40,345 nucleotides of DNA from Bacillota bacterium (GTDB lineage: Bacteria > Bacillota_I > Bacilli_A > Erysipelotrichales > Erysipelotrichaceae): NCBI GenBank assembly GCA_030526175.1, contig JAUNDJ010000011.1, positions 1 to 40,345 on the forward strand. Reading direction: 5' to 3'. Below are positions 33,182-40,072 of the stretch, one piece after another. Numbering within the stretch: the first letter of the stretch is position 1; the number at the start of each line of letters is the position of its first letter. A program made the position numbers and the translations under genes. The notes under the pieces are model-generated. The model did not search any database, was not told the DNA's origin, and worked only from the letters and a program-made list of their open reading frames with translations.

Positions 33182-34753
33182 ATGTTAGGCATTTTGATTA
33201 AGAAACAGTTGTTGGAAATCAACGCTAGTTTCTTTGTGGATAAGAAAGGAGCGAAACGCTCGAAGTTATCCACAATCTTGACAATTTTAAGTTTTATGGT
33301 CGTAGTCATAGGAATATTAGGTGGTATGTTCTTTTTCTATGCCAACTTATTATGCAGACCATTTTGTTCCAATGGATTGGAATGGGTTTATTTTTCGATG
33401 ATGGGATTGATTTCGATTGTCTTAGGAGTTTTTGGAAGTGTATTTAATACGTATTCGAACTTATTTCTTTCCAAAGATAACGATTTACTTCTTTCTTTAC
33501 CAATTCCAGAAAGAACCATTGTTACGAGTCGTTTAGCAACCGTGTTCATTATGGGATTGTTTTATAGCTCGATTGTAATGATTCCATCGATTCTTGTGTA
33601 TTATTTGAATATTCGAATGAGTTTAGGACCGCTTCTATTCTTATTGGATATTTCACTAATAGTCTTGTTTCTATCATGTATCTTAGGCTACGTGGTTGGA
33701 CAAATTACGAAACGAACAAAAGGAAAGAGTTATATTACTGTTTTCATTTCTTTGTGTTTTATTGCAGCCTATCTATATGTATATTATAGTGCCATGGGTT
33801 CTATTCAAGAAATTCTTCAGAATCCAGAAATGTTAGCGCAATCGATGAGTAAATATTCTTTCTTAGTATTTTTTGGTCAAGCTGGACAAGGAATATTATT
33901 TCCATCGCTCCTTGTATTTGGTGTATCCATTGTATCGTGTATTCTTGTGACAATCGTTTTGGAAAAGAGCTTTTTTACATTGTCTCAAACAAACTCGTCA
34001 GTTAGCTCTAAGAAGCATTCGAAAGAAATGGTGCAACAAAGTGTATTCAAAACGTTGGTTCAAAAGGAGTTATCTCGTTTTACAAGCAGTGCCAACTATA
34101 TGTTGAATTGTGGTTTAGGAAGTCTTCTTCTTGTCGTGGTAGCAGGATTCTTATGGATTAAAGGAAAAGAAACTATCCTTCTTCTTCAAAATGTATTTGG
34201 AGTTGATCATATAGAAACCATTGTGTTTATTTTAATGAGTTTTTCGGGTATGGCAATGATTGATATCACAGCACCATCCATTTCTTTAGAAGGAAAAAAT
34301 CTTTGGATCTACAAATCTTTGCCAGTGGATACTTGGAAAATATTACTTGCCAAACTTCATGTGCATTGGTTCGTGGGAGGAATTCCTTTTGTGCTTTGTT
34401 GGTTGAGCTTTTTAATAGTTGGAAAACCAAGTATTTTAATGGCTATCGTATCTTTTGTGCTACCATTTGCTTTTATGATTTTTGCTTCAGAATTTGGAAT
34501 GATGATTGATTTATTAAAACCTAATCTAACTTGGGTAAATGAAGTATCGGTAATTAAACAAAGCTTTAGTGTATTTGTAGGTATGTTTGTACCAATGATT
34601 CTAGTAGCTATTTTCGGAGGCTTTTATTTTATGAAAGGATACATGTTTACTTTTGTATTCTTAGTAGTATGTACAATAGTGATGTTCGTTCTTGATATTC
34701 TTCTATATTTCTGGGTAAAAAATAAAGGTGTTTCCTTGTTTGAAAAATTGTAA
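33182..34753 (+). CDS. ABC exporter permease, large multi-helix type
   Basis: A 523-residue membrane protein with about twelve hydrophobic helices, the permease for the ATPase just upstream. The ATG at 33182 follows GAGGAG. It looks like two related halves: each has a cytoplasmic motif in which an S-rich strand leads to SLPI/V and a conserved aKL or SRL (LFLSKDNDLLLSLPIPERT near residue 97, and SLEGKNLWIYKSLPVDTW near 370). A charged, serine-rich linker (about 275-295) joins the halves. This bipartite pattern is familiar from Firmicutes ABC-2-like permeases of unknown cargo. A small membrane protein follows after 12 bases and may belong to the complex. Confidence 0.8.
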   Translation: MLGILIKKQLLEINASFFVDKKGAKRSKLSTILTILSFMVVVIGILGGMFFFYANLLCRPFCSNGLEWVYFSMMGLISIVLGVFGSVFNTYSNLFLSKDNDLLLSLPIPERTIVTSRLATVFIMGLFYSSIVMIPSILVYYLNIRMSLGPLLFLLDISLIVLFLSCILGYVVGQITKRTKGKSYITVFISLCFIAAYLYVYYSAMGSIQEILQNPEMLAQSMSKYSFLVFFGQAGQGILFPSLLVFGVSIVSCILVTIVLEKSFFTLSQTNSSVSSKKHSKEMVQQSVFKTLVQKELSRFTSSANYMLNCGLGSLLLVVVAGFLWIKGKETILLLQNVFGVDHIETIVFILMSFSGMAMIDITAPSISLEGKNLWIYKSLPVDTWKILLAKLHVHWFVGGIPFVLCWLSFLIVGKPSILMAIVSFVLPFAFMIFASEFGMMIDLLKPNLTWVNEVSVIKQSFSVFVGMFVPMILVAIFGGFYFMKGYMFTFVFLVVCTIVMFVLDILLYFWVKNKGVSLFEKL

Positions 34754-34765
34754 GGAGATGAAATT

Positions 34766-34984
34766 ATGTTTACATTCATTTTTTCTATATTCATTATTGG
34801 TTGTTTGTTCAGTATTGGTTTCGCGATTACTGGTGCCATTCTATCCGCAATATTATGGTTTTGTATCCAATTACCAGTTGGATTGATTTGTATCATATTG
34901 GGTATTGCGTTTTGTTTGACAATATTATTGTTTCCTCTTGGAAAGTTTTTTTGTAAATTAGGAATACATATTATGTTTGGATAG
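34766..34984 (+). CDS. Small membrane protein
   Basis: A 72-residue, almost wholly hydrophobic protein with two membrane helices (about 3-35 and 38-60) and a short basic tail around KFFCKLGIHIMFG. AAGGAGATG precedes the ATG at a good distance, which supports a real gene despite its size. It follows the ABC permease by 12 bases and precedes an acetyltransferase by 9, so it lies in the same transcript. I do not recognise a family. It could be an accessory subunit of the exporter. Confidence 0.7.
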   Translation: MFTFIFSIFIIGCLFSIGFAITGAILSAILWFCIQLPVGLICIILGIAFCLTILLFPLGKFFCKLGIHIMFG

Positions 34985-34993
34985 GAGGATATT

Positions 34994-35509
34994 ATGTTAG
35001 AAACAAAAAGATGTATGATTCGAGAATATCAACCAGAAGATTTTGATTCATTATATGAAATGTTTTCGGATGAAGAAACGATGGAACATTATCCACATCC
35101 TTTTTCCGAAGAAGAGGTGCAAGCTTGGATGCAAAGAAATTACGATCGATATAAGACATTTGGTTTTGGATTATGGGCAATCGTTTTAAAAGAAACAAAT
35201 GAAGTGATTGGGGATGTAGGTATTACGATGCAGATGATCAATGGTACGATTAAACCAGAAATTGGATATCACGTAAACAAAAAATATTGGCGCCAAGGGT
35301 ATGCGAAAGAGTGTTCCAAAAAAGTATTGGAATGGGTATTTGAAGCAACTCCTTTTAAAGAAATCTATTCGTATATGAAATATACGAATGTAGGTTCTTA
35401 TTCTACGGCAGAAGGAAATGGTTTCCGATTTATTGAACAATACGCCGATCCTGTCAATGAGTATACAAAAGTCTATTTACTTACGAAAGAAGAGTGGCAA
35501 TCCAAATAA
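34994..35509 (+). CDS. GNAT family N-acetyltransferase (RimJ/RimL-like)
   Basis: A 171-residue acetyltransferase of the GNAT superfamily. It begins MLETKRCMIREYQPEDFDSLYEMFSDEETM, the typical opening of RimJ/RimL-type enzymes that acetylate protein amino termini or small amines. The acetyl-CoA loop is RQGYAKEC (about residues 101-108), within strand-helix EIGYHVNKKYWRQGYAKE, followed by NVGSYSTAEGNGFRFIEQY. TAGGAGG precedes the ATG. Substrate unknown. The 3' end overlaps the decayed second acetyltransferase gene, whose probable GTG start lies 16 bases before this stop. Confidence 0.88.
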   Translation: MLETKRCMIREYQPEDFDSLYEMFSDEETMEHYPHPFSEEEVQAWMQRNYDRYKTFGFGLWAIVLKETNEVIGDVGITMQMINGTIKPEIGYHVNKKYWRQGYAKECSKKVLEWVFEATPFKEIYSYMKYTNVGSYSTAEGNGFRFIEQYADPVNEYTKVYLLTKEEWQSK

Positions 35510-35837
35510 TCCACATTTGTACAAAAGAAGACATGGAAGCTTGTATGATCCTTCGTTTGGAAATGTTGCAGGATGTGCAACTCTATGTCTTCTTTCTATG
35601 ATGCCAACCTTTGATCATCCAACGGGAAAACGTGGACATCTCATGAATGTGTACACGAAAAAAGAATATAGAAATCGAGGATGTGGAAAAGAAATGGTTG
35701 ATTTCTTGATTCATTGGGCAAAAGAGAACAAACTTAGTGAAATAAGCTTAGATGCCACAGAAGCAGGAAGAAATCTATATCGGCGCTGTGGATTTAGAGA
35801 ATCACCAGAGTGTATGATACTCAATTTAAGAACCTAA
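35494..35837 (+). pseudogene. Second GNAT acetyltransferase, internally deleted and frameshifted
   Basis: Two pieces of one acetyltransferase lie in different frames. From a GTG at 35494 the frame reads an ordinary GNAT N-terminus (IHICTKEDMEACMILRLEML) and then meets a stop after the VQLYVFFL segment. In another frame the typical C-terminal half follows: CATLCLLSMMPTFDHPTGKRG, the acetyl-CoA loop YRNRGCGKEM, then SLDATEAGRNLYRRCGF, ending at 35837. Together they make only about 115 residues against about 150 for the family, so roughly 35 residues between the first helix and strand 3 are missing as well as the frame. Any longer reading of the second frame starts inside the previous gene with unrelated residues. 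Confidence 0.72.
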
Positions 35838-35849
35838 GGGTTCTTTTTT
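35828..35849 (+). terminator. Terminator of the ABC exporter-GNAT unit
   Basis: AAGAACC / GGTTCTT with a TAAG loop containing the stop codon, and six T residues. The 95 bases from 35850 to 35944 hold no gene and no convincing promoter, though some -10-like TA-rich sequence is present. Confidence 0.88.
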
Positions 35850-35944
35850 CATTTTGTCTATGAATTAGTGCACCTTATCCATTGAATATAGATACAGAAT
35901 TTGTTTGTTGTTAGTATTAAAATACATAAAGAAGGTAAAATACT

Positions 35945-36448
35945 ATGCGAACAAAAAGAGAAACTGTATTAGTAAATGAAACAAAATATACAATATTAAG
36001 AAGTTATGGACATCGTAAAGACGGATATTTGTATTTGGTTACAACAGGTGAAGAGATGTACATGATGAAAGAATACGATCAGAATTGTCTTTTAAAAGTT
36101 TTAGAGAATTATCATATTTTGAAAAATCTAGGGATTCGAATGCCTAAATATATAGAGGCAGATTTGGAAAAAGGAATCTTAATTAAAGAATGTATTGATG
36201 GGAAAAGTGCATATGTGCTTCTTCAAAATGGAGAATTGGAAGACACTTTTTTAGATCAGCTTCGATATATGGCAGAACGTGTGGAAAAAGAAAATCTTTG
36301 TTTGGACTATTTTCCGACACAATTTGTTTGTGAAGGAAAAGATTTGTACTATATACATTATGGATGTGATGAAAAAAATGAGAAAAATTGTTTTAGTTCT
36401 TGTGTAAAACGATTTTGGATTGAAAGGAATGGATTATGCGAATCATAA
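35945..36448 (+). CDS. Degenerate protein-kinase-like protein
   Basis: A 167-residue soluble protein that resembles a shortened protein-kinase/APH fold. The N-lobe is seen in YTILRSYGHRKDGYLYLVTTGEEMYMMKEY (Lys near 42 as the possible ATP lysine), then a helix LLKVLENYHILKNLGIRMPKYI and a hinge-like GILIKECIDGKSAYVLL. The segment LDYFPTQFVCEGKDLYYIHYGCDE matches the catalytic-loop and metal-binding region of such kinases, but where I would expect Asp in YIDYE there is His. It may therefore be inactive as a kinase. AAGAAGGT precedes the ATG. The gene overlaps the LytTR gene by 13 bases and may act in its regulation. The family assignment is tentative. Confidence 0.5.
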   Translation: MRTKRETVLVNETKYTILRSYGHRKDGYLYLVTTGEEMYMMKEYDQNCLLKVLENYHILKNLGIRMPKYIEADLEKGILIKECIDGKSAYVLLQNGELEDTFLDQLRYMAERVEKENLCLDYFPTQFVCEGKDLYYIHYGCDEKNEKNCFSSCVKRFWIERNGLCES

Positions 36449-36879
36449 AAAAACGAGAAATAGAGCCAATGGAAACAACCATTACCATTTCGTACAATGA
36501 GTGGGATGAAGAATTGGAAGATTTACAGTCGTATATCGAAGGGAATTATCAGACTATTTCTGGATATAATCAAAGAAAATCGCTTTGTGTCATTCCTTTA
36601 AAAGATATTTTATATTTTGAAGCTGTAGGAGAGCTCGTATTTGCGTATACAAAAAATAATGTATATGAAATAAAAATGCGATTGTATAAAATTGAAGAAA
36701 AAGTGAATAAATATAAAATCATACGTGCTTCAAAATCTATTTTGATTAACATTCCGAAAATTGAACAATTAAAATCGGCATTAAACGGAAGAATGCTGGC
36801 AACTATGGTCAATGGGGAACAAATTATGATTTCTCGAGCTTATGCACGCGAATTGGTTGCTCGTATTAAAATGGTATAG
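36436..36879 (+). CDS. LytTR domain transcriptional regulator
   Basis: A 147-residue DNA-binding protein without a receiver domain. Residues about 48-147 form a LytTR domain: CVIPLKDILYFEAVGELVFAYTKNNVYEI, then KYKIIRASKSILINIPKIEQL and GEQIMISRAYARELVARI. The amino-terminal 45 residues are acidic and of unknown fold. The ATG lies 13 bases inside the end of the kinase-like gene, after AAGGAATGG. With the next gene it forms a LytTR plus membrane-protein pair, the layout of streptococcal LytTR regulatory systems in which the membrane protein restrains the regulator. I could not find a convincing LytTR direct-repeat site nearby. Confidence 0.88.
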   Translation: MRIIKKREIEPMETTITISYNEWDEELEDLQSYIEGNYQTISGYNQRKSLCVIPLKDILYFEAVGELVFAYTKNNVYEIKMRLYKIEEKVNKYKIIRASKSILINIPKIEQLKSALNGRMLATMVNGEQIMISRAYARELVARIKMV

Positions 36880-36890
36880 GGAGAAAAAAT

Positions 36891-37325
36891 ATGAAGAGTT
36901 CAAAAAAATGGGAAAGATTCTGGATTGATTATTTATTGGTACAAATGGAATCCACTTTATCGATTGCGACGATTGGTTCTTTTTTTGCGAAAGATGTACG
37001 AGTACCTTTTTACTATTTTTACATTCCAGCGATTCTAGGACTTGTCTATATGCTTCCTTGTGCCATATTGTATATAAAAGAAGATTTATCGATTAAACAA
37101 GTGATTCTACAAAGAATCGTAGAATGGGTGTTGATTGAAGCAGCCACATTATGGCTTGTTTGGTTTTTATTGGGAAATCAAATTTCGAATATAGTATATA
37201 TAGCGATATTTGTTTCCATTATTATTTTGGATGCCCTAACGTATATCATTACCGATCGTAGGGATAAAAAAGAAGTGGATGATTTAAATGAAATATTAAA
37301 AGAAATGAAAGAGCAAGAAGAATGA
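36891..37325 (+). CDS. DUF3021 family membrane protein
   Basis: A 144-residue membrane protein with four helices (about 13-30, 38-60, 77-96 and 100-120) and an acidic, coiled cytoplasmic tail (DRRDKKEVDDLNEILKEMKEQEE). This matches DUF3021, the usual partner of LytTR regulators. GGGAGA precedes the ATG, 11 bases after the LytTR gene. By analogy with HdrRM and BrsRM it may hold the LytTR protein inactive. The hydrolase gene starts within its stop codon (ATGA overlap). Confidence 0.85.
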   Translation: MKSSKKWERFWIDYLLVQMESTLSIATIGSFFAKDVRVPFYYFYIPAILGLVYMLPCAILYIKEDLSIKQVILQRIVEWVLIEAATLWLVWFLLGNQISNIVYIAIFVSIIILDALTYIITDRRDKKEVDDLNEILKEMKEQEE

Positions 37326-37987
37326 GAGATATCCAAAATTATTTTATCGAAAAAGGAACAGGTTTTCCTTTCATTCTTCTCCACGGAAATGGAGAAGATC
37401 ATACTTATTTTGTACATCAAATCGAATACTTTTCAAAAATGTATAGAGTTTTTGCACTAGACACAAGAGGACATGGGAGAACGAAACGAGGCAGTAAGTC
37501 TTTCACAATTGTTCAGTTTGCCCAAGACTTATACGAGTTTCTAAACGAGAAACAAATTGAGAAAGCACATATTTTAGGTTTTTCTGACGGTGGAAATATT
37601 GCCTTGACCTTTGCCCTAAAATATCCGGAAAAAGTAGAAAGTTTAATAGTAAATGGAGCCAATCTATTTCCCAAAGGAGTGAAAAGATGGGTTCAATGGC
37701 CGATAGAAATTGAATATAGACTGACGCAAAATAAACAGAAAAAAGAATTATTAGGATTAATGGTCAAGGAACCAAATATTGACCCGGAAGAATTAAAAGA
37801 ATTGGAAATGCCTGTTTTAGTGATTGCAGGAGATCACGATATGATTCAGGAAAACCACACAAAACTGATTGCCGAATCGATCCCAAATGCCGTATTGAGC
37901 ATTCTTCCAGGAACACATTTTGTGGCAAAAGAGAATTACACAGAATTTAATCGAATTGTGGAAAACTTTTTGAAAGGAGAATTATGA
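37322..37987 (+). CDS. Alpha/beta hydrolase
   Basis: A 221-residue serine hydrolase of the alpha/beta fold. The oxyanion region FILLHGNGEDH is at residues 18-28, and the nucleophile elbow GFSDGG holds Ser88. The acid is in AGDHD (Asp171 or Asp173), and His199 is in the GTHF motif; all catalytic positions are present. The lid between strands 6 and 7 is short and basic. No signal peptide. The substrate cannot be told; esterase, thioesterase or lactonase activity are all possible. The ATG overlaps the DUF3021 stop, and the following AlkD gene overlaps its own stop, so it lies inside a coupled operon. Confidence 0.88.
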   Translation: MRDIQNYFIEKGTGFPFILLHGNGEDHTYFVHQIEYFSKMYRVFALDTRGHGRTKRGSKSFTIVQFAQDLYEFLNEKQIEKAHILGFSDGGNIALTFALKYPEKVESLIVNGANLFPKGVKRWVQWPIEIEYRLTQNKQKKELLGLMVKEPNIDPEELKELEMPVLVIAGDHDMIQENHTKLIAESIPNAVLSILPGTHFVAKENYTEFNRIVENFLKGEL

Positions 37988-38664
37988 CAGAATTTCAAGA
38001 TTTATTGTTTATGCATAAAGATGAATCGTATGCACAGTTTCAAGCCAATCTCACACCTAATATTCCTAGAGAATTGTTTATAGGGGTTCGAGTACCTGTG
38101 GTTCGTAAACTAGCAAACGATTTGTGGAAACAAGGAAACTATAACGAATTTTTACACGACCTCCCCCATGTGTATTACGATGAGAATATGTTACACGGAA
38201 TCTTGTTGTCGAAGATTAAAGATTTAGACGTATTATTTGAAGAATTAGAGAGATTCTTACCTTATGTGGATAACTGGGCAGTGTGTGATACGATGAATCC
38301 TAAAGTATTTTTGAAACACAAAGAGCGATTATTGGAAAAAATTCAAGAATGGATCCATTCTGAACATACGTATACGATTCGTTTTGGGATTGGTATGTTG
38401 ATGGGATATTTTTTAAACGATGATTTTAAAGTTGAGTATTTGGATTGGGTCTCAGATTTGCGAAGTGAAGAATATTACGTGAATATGATGATTGCCTGGT
38501 ATTTTGCGACGGCTTTGACCAAACAATGGGATAGTGCCATCTTGTGGATTGAACAAAAGAAAATGGATACTTGGACGCATAATAAAGCGATTCAAAAAGC
38601 CATTGAAAGTCGTCTTATTTCGGAAGAAAGAAAAAACTATTTGCGTACATTAAAAATTAAGTAG
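37984..38664 (+). CDS. alkD: AlkD-type DNA glycosylase
   Basis: A DNA alkylation repair protein of the HEAT-like-repeat AlkD family, which removes N3- and N7-alkylated bases without flipping them; 226 residues, as usual. The diagnostic segment VDNWAVCDTMNPKVF carries Trp98 and Asp102, matching the Trp-x3-Asp pair of Bacillus cereus AlkD. A later Trp-rich helix (SAILWIEQKKMDTWTHNKAIQKAIES) supplies the third aromatic and the basic DNA contacts. The ATG overlaps the hydrolase stop. It is the last gene of the operon; 48 bases without a clear hairpin separate it from the next gene. Confidence 0.9.
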   Translation: MTEFQDLLFMHKDESYAQFQANLTPNIPRELFIGVRVPVVRKLANDLWKQGNYNEFLHDLPHVYYDENMLHGILLSKIKDLDVLFEELERFLPYVDNWAVCDTMNPKVFLKHKERLLEKIQEWIHSEHTYTIRFGIGMLMGYFLNDDFKVEYLDWVSDLRSEEYYVNMMIAWYFATALTKQWDSAILWIEQKKMDTWTHNKAIQKAIESRLISEERKNYLRTLKIK

Positions 38665-38712
38665 GAAGTCTTTCTTGTAGTATTATCTTTAATAGAAATG
38701 AGGAGCCAGGAT

Positions 38713-39294
38713 ATGTCAGATGCACAAGTTTTTAAAACTGTTTTCGAAGAATTGAACGGTACAATTCGAGAAAAGGATGGAAAAGAAATTCGTTCCATTA
38801 CAATCCCAAAAGAAAATCCAATGATGGTGTCTAGTGCCGAAGAAGTAATACAAAAAATAGAGAATAAAGATACTTTTTTACTCTTTTTGGGATTTCCATC
38901 TTGTCCATGGTGTCGAAGTGTAGTACCTACATTTTTAGAAGTGGCAAAAGAAAAAGAGATTCAACAAGTATATTATGTCGATATAGAAAATATCCGTGAC
39001 ATATTAATTCCTGGAGAAGAAAAGAAGGGAACGGAAGGATATTACCAACTTTTAGAAAAGTTGGATTCTCTTTTGCCACCCTATATAATTGACGGAAAAG
39101 ATATGGGAGAAAAACGTATTTTTGTACCAAGCTTTGTGCGTATAAAGGATGGTGTGGCTACAGAATTAATTTCGGGAGAAAGTTCTCTTCAAACCGATGG
39201 ATATATGGAATTGAGCCAAGAAATCATTCAGGATATGCGAAACCAGCTAGATCCATTTTTGGATAGAGTTCTATCATCAAACTTGACTTGTTAG
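38713..39294 (+). CDS. Thioredoxin-like CPWC protein without signal peptide
   Basis: A 193-residue thioredoxin-fold protein with active site Cys64-Pro-Trp-Cys67 in FPSCPWCRS and a downstream acidic, Gly-poor domain. The ATG at 38713 is chosen since AGGAG lies 7 bases upstream. An in-frame ATG at 38698 has no ribosome site. The protein is closely similar to the next one from the Met-Ser-Asp-Ala start onwards, but the next has a lipoprotein signal in front and this one does not. Homology resumes exactly after the lipobox Cys of the paralogue (RSQD here, KSQE there), and the codons AGG-AGC for Arg-Ser form the Shine-Dalgarno. It is thus predicted to be cytoplasmic, where its function may differ or be lost. 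Confidence 0.8.
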   Translation: MSDAQVFKTVFEELNGTIREKDGKEIRSITIPKENPMMVSSAEEVIQKIENKDTFLLFLGFPSCPWCRSVVPTFLEVAKEKEIQQVYYVDIENIRDILIPGEEKKGTEGYYQLLEKLDSLLPPYIIDGKDMGEKRIFVPSFVRIKDGVATELISGESSLQTDGYMELSQEIIQDMRNQLDPFLDRVLSSNLTC

Positions 39295-39334
39295 GAAGAA
39301 ACTAAATCTTATTTCAGAAGTATATTTATTTTAT

Positions 39335-39367
39335 AGGAAATCTTTTTTTGGAGATTTCCTTTTTTTT
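39335..39367 (+). terminator. Terminator between the thioredoxin-like paralogues
   Basis: AGGAAATCT / AGATTTCCT around an 8-base T- and G-containing loop, followed by eight T residues. Confidence 0.92.
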
Positions 39368-39377
39368 ATTGTATGAT
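39349..39377 (+). promoter_or_regulatory. Promoter of the lipoprotein paralogue
   Basis: TATGAT (39372-39377) with a 17-base-spaced TGGAGA (39349-39354, 4 of 6 matches) that lies in the loop and right arm of the preceding terminator. Confidence 0.5.
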
Positions 39378-39403
39378 ATCTAAAAATGGAAAGAAGAATA
39401 AGG

Positions 39404-40072
39404 ATGAAAAAAATAGTATCACTACTTTTATGTTTGACAATGTTACTTACTGGATGCGTAAAATCGCAGGAAATGTCTGATGCTCAAACTTTTAAAACAG
39501 TATATGAAGAATTAAATGGTACGATTCGAGAGAAAGATGGAAAAGAAATTCGTTCGATTACGATTCCAGTAGACAATCCGATGAAGATGTCTAGTGCTGA
39601 AGAAGTACTTCAAAAAATAGAAAACAAAGACTCATTTATTGTGTATTTTGGATTTCCATCTTGTCCATGGTGTCGAAGCGTAATACCAACATTTTTAGAA
39701 GTGGCAAAAGAAAAAGGTATTCAACAAGTATATTATGTCGATGTGGAAAATATTCGTGACGTATTGATTTCTGGAGAAGAAAAAGAGGGAACGGAAGCAT
39801 ATTACCAACTTTTAGAAAAGTTGGATTCTGTGTTAGATCCATATACAATCGATGGTAAGGATATGGGAGAAAAACGTATTTATGCACCAAGATTTGTGCG
39901 TATTAGAAATGGTGTAGCGGAAGAATTGATTTCTGGAGAAAGTTCTCTTCAAACAGACGGATATATGGAATTGAGTGAAGAAATGATACAAGATATGCGA
40001 AATCAGTATGAACAATTTATGGATCGAGCTCTAGCATCCAACGATGCTTGTGAGGTAGAAAAAGAATGTTAG
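39404..40072 (+). CDS. Thioredoxin-like CPWC lipoprotein
   Basis: A 222-residue exported thioredoxin-like protein. The ATG at 39404 begins a classic lipoprotein signal (MKKIVSLLLCLTMLLTGC) with lipobox Leu15-Thr16-Gly17-Cys18. The redox site is Cys87-Pro-Trp-Cys90. The fold resembles thioredoxin-like bacteriocin transport accessory proteins and other extracytoplasmic thiol-disulfide proteins of Firmicutes. Additional Cys are near the C-terminus (Cys at NDAC and EC), which could be resolving cysteines. It overlaps the rhodanese gene as ATGTTAG, so both are co-translated, suggesting a link to sulfur or thiol chemistry. The substrate is unknown. Confidence 0.85.
   Translation: MKKIVSLLLCLTMLLTGCVKSQEMSDAQTFKTVYEELNGTIREKDGKEIRSITIPVDNPMKMSSAEEVLQKIENKDSFIVYFGFPSCPWCRSVIPTFLEVAKEKGIQQVYYVDVENIRDVLISGEEKEGTEAYYQLLEKLDSVLDPYTIDGKDMGEKRIYAPRFVRIRNGVAEELISGESSLQTDGYMELSEEMIQDMRNQYEQFMDRALASNDACEVEKEC

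Noticed and set aside
35418-35505. An in-frame ATG for the second acetyltransferase inside the first
   Set aside because: The residues between it and the GNAT C-terminal half match nothing in the family, whereas the true N-terminal motif is in a different frame from 35494. It is better treated as a pseudogene.
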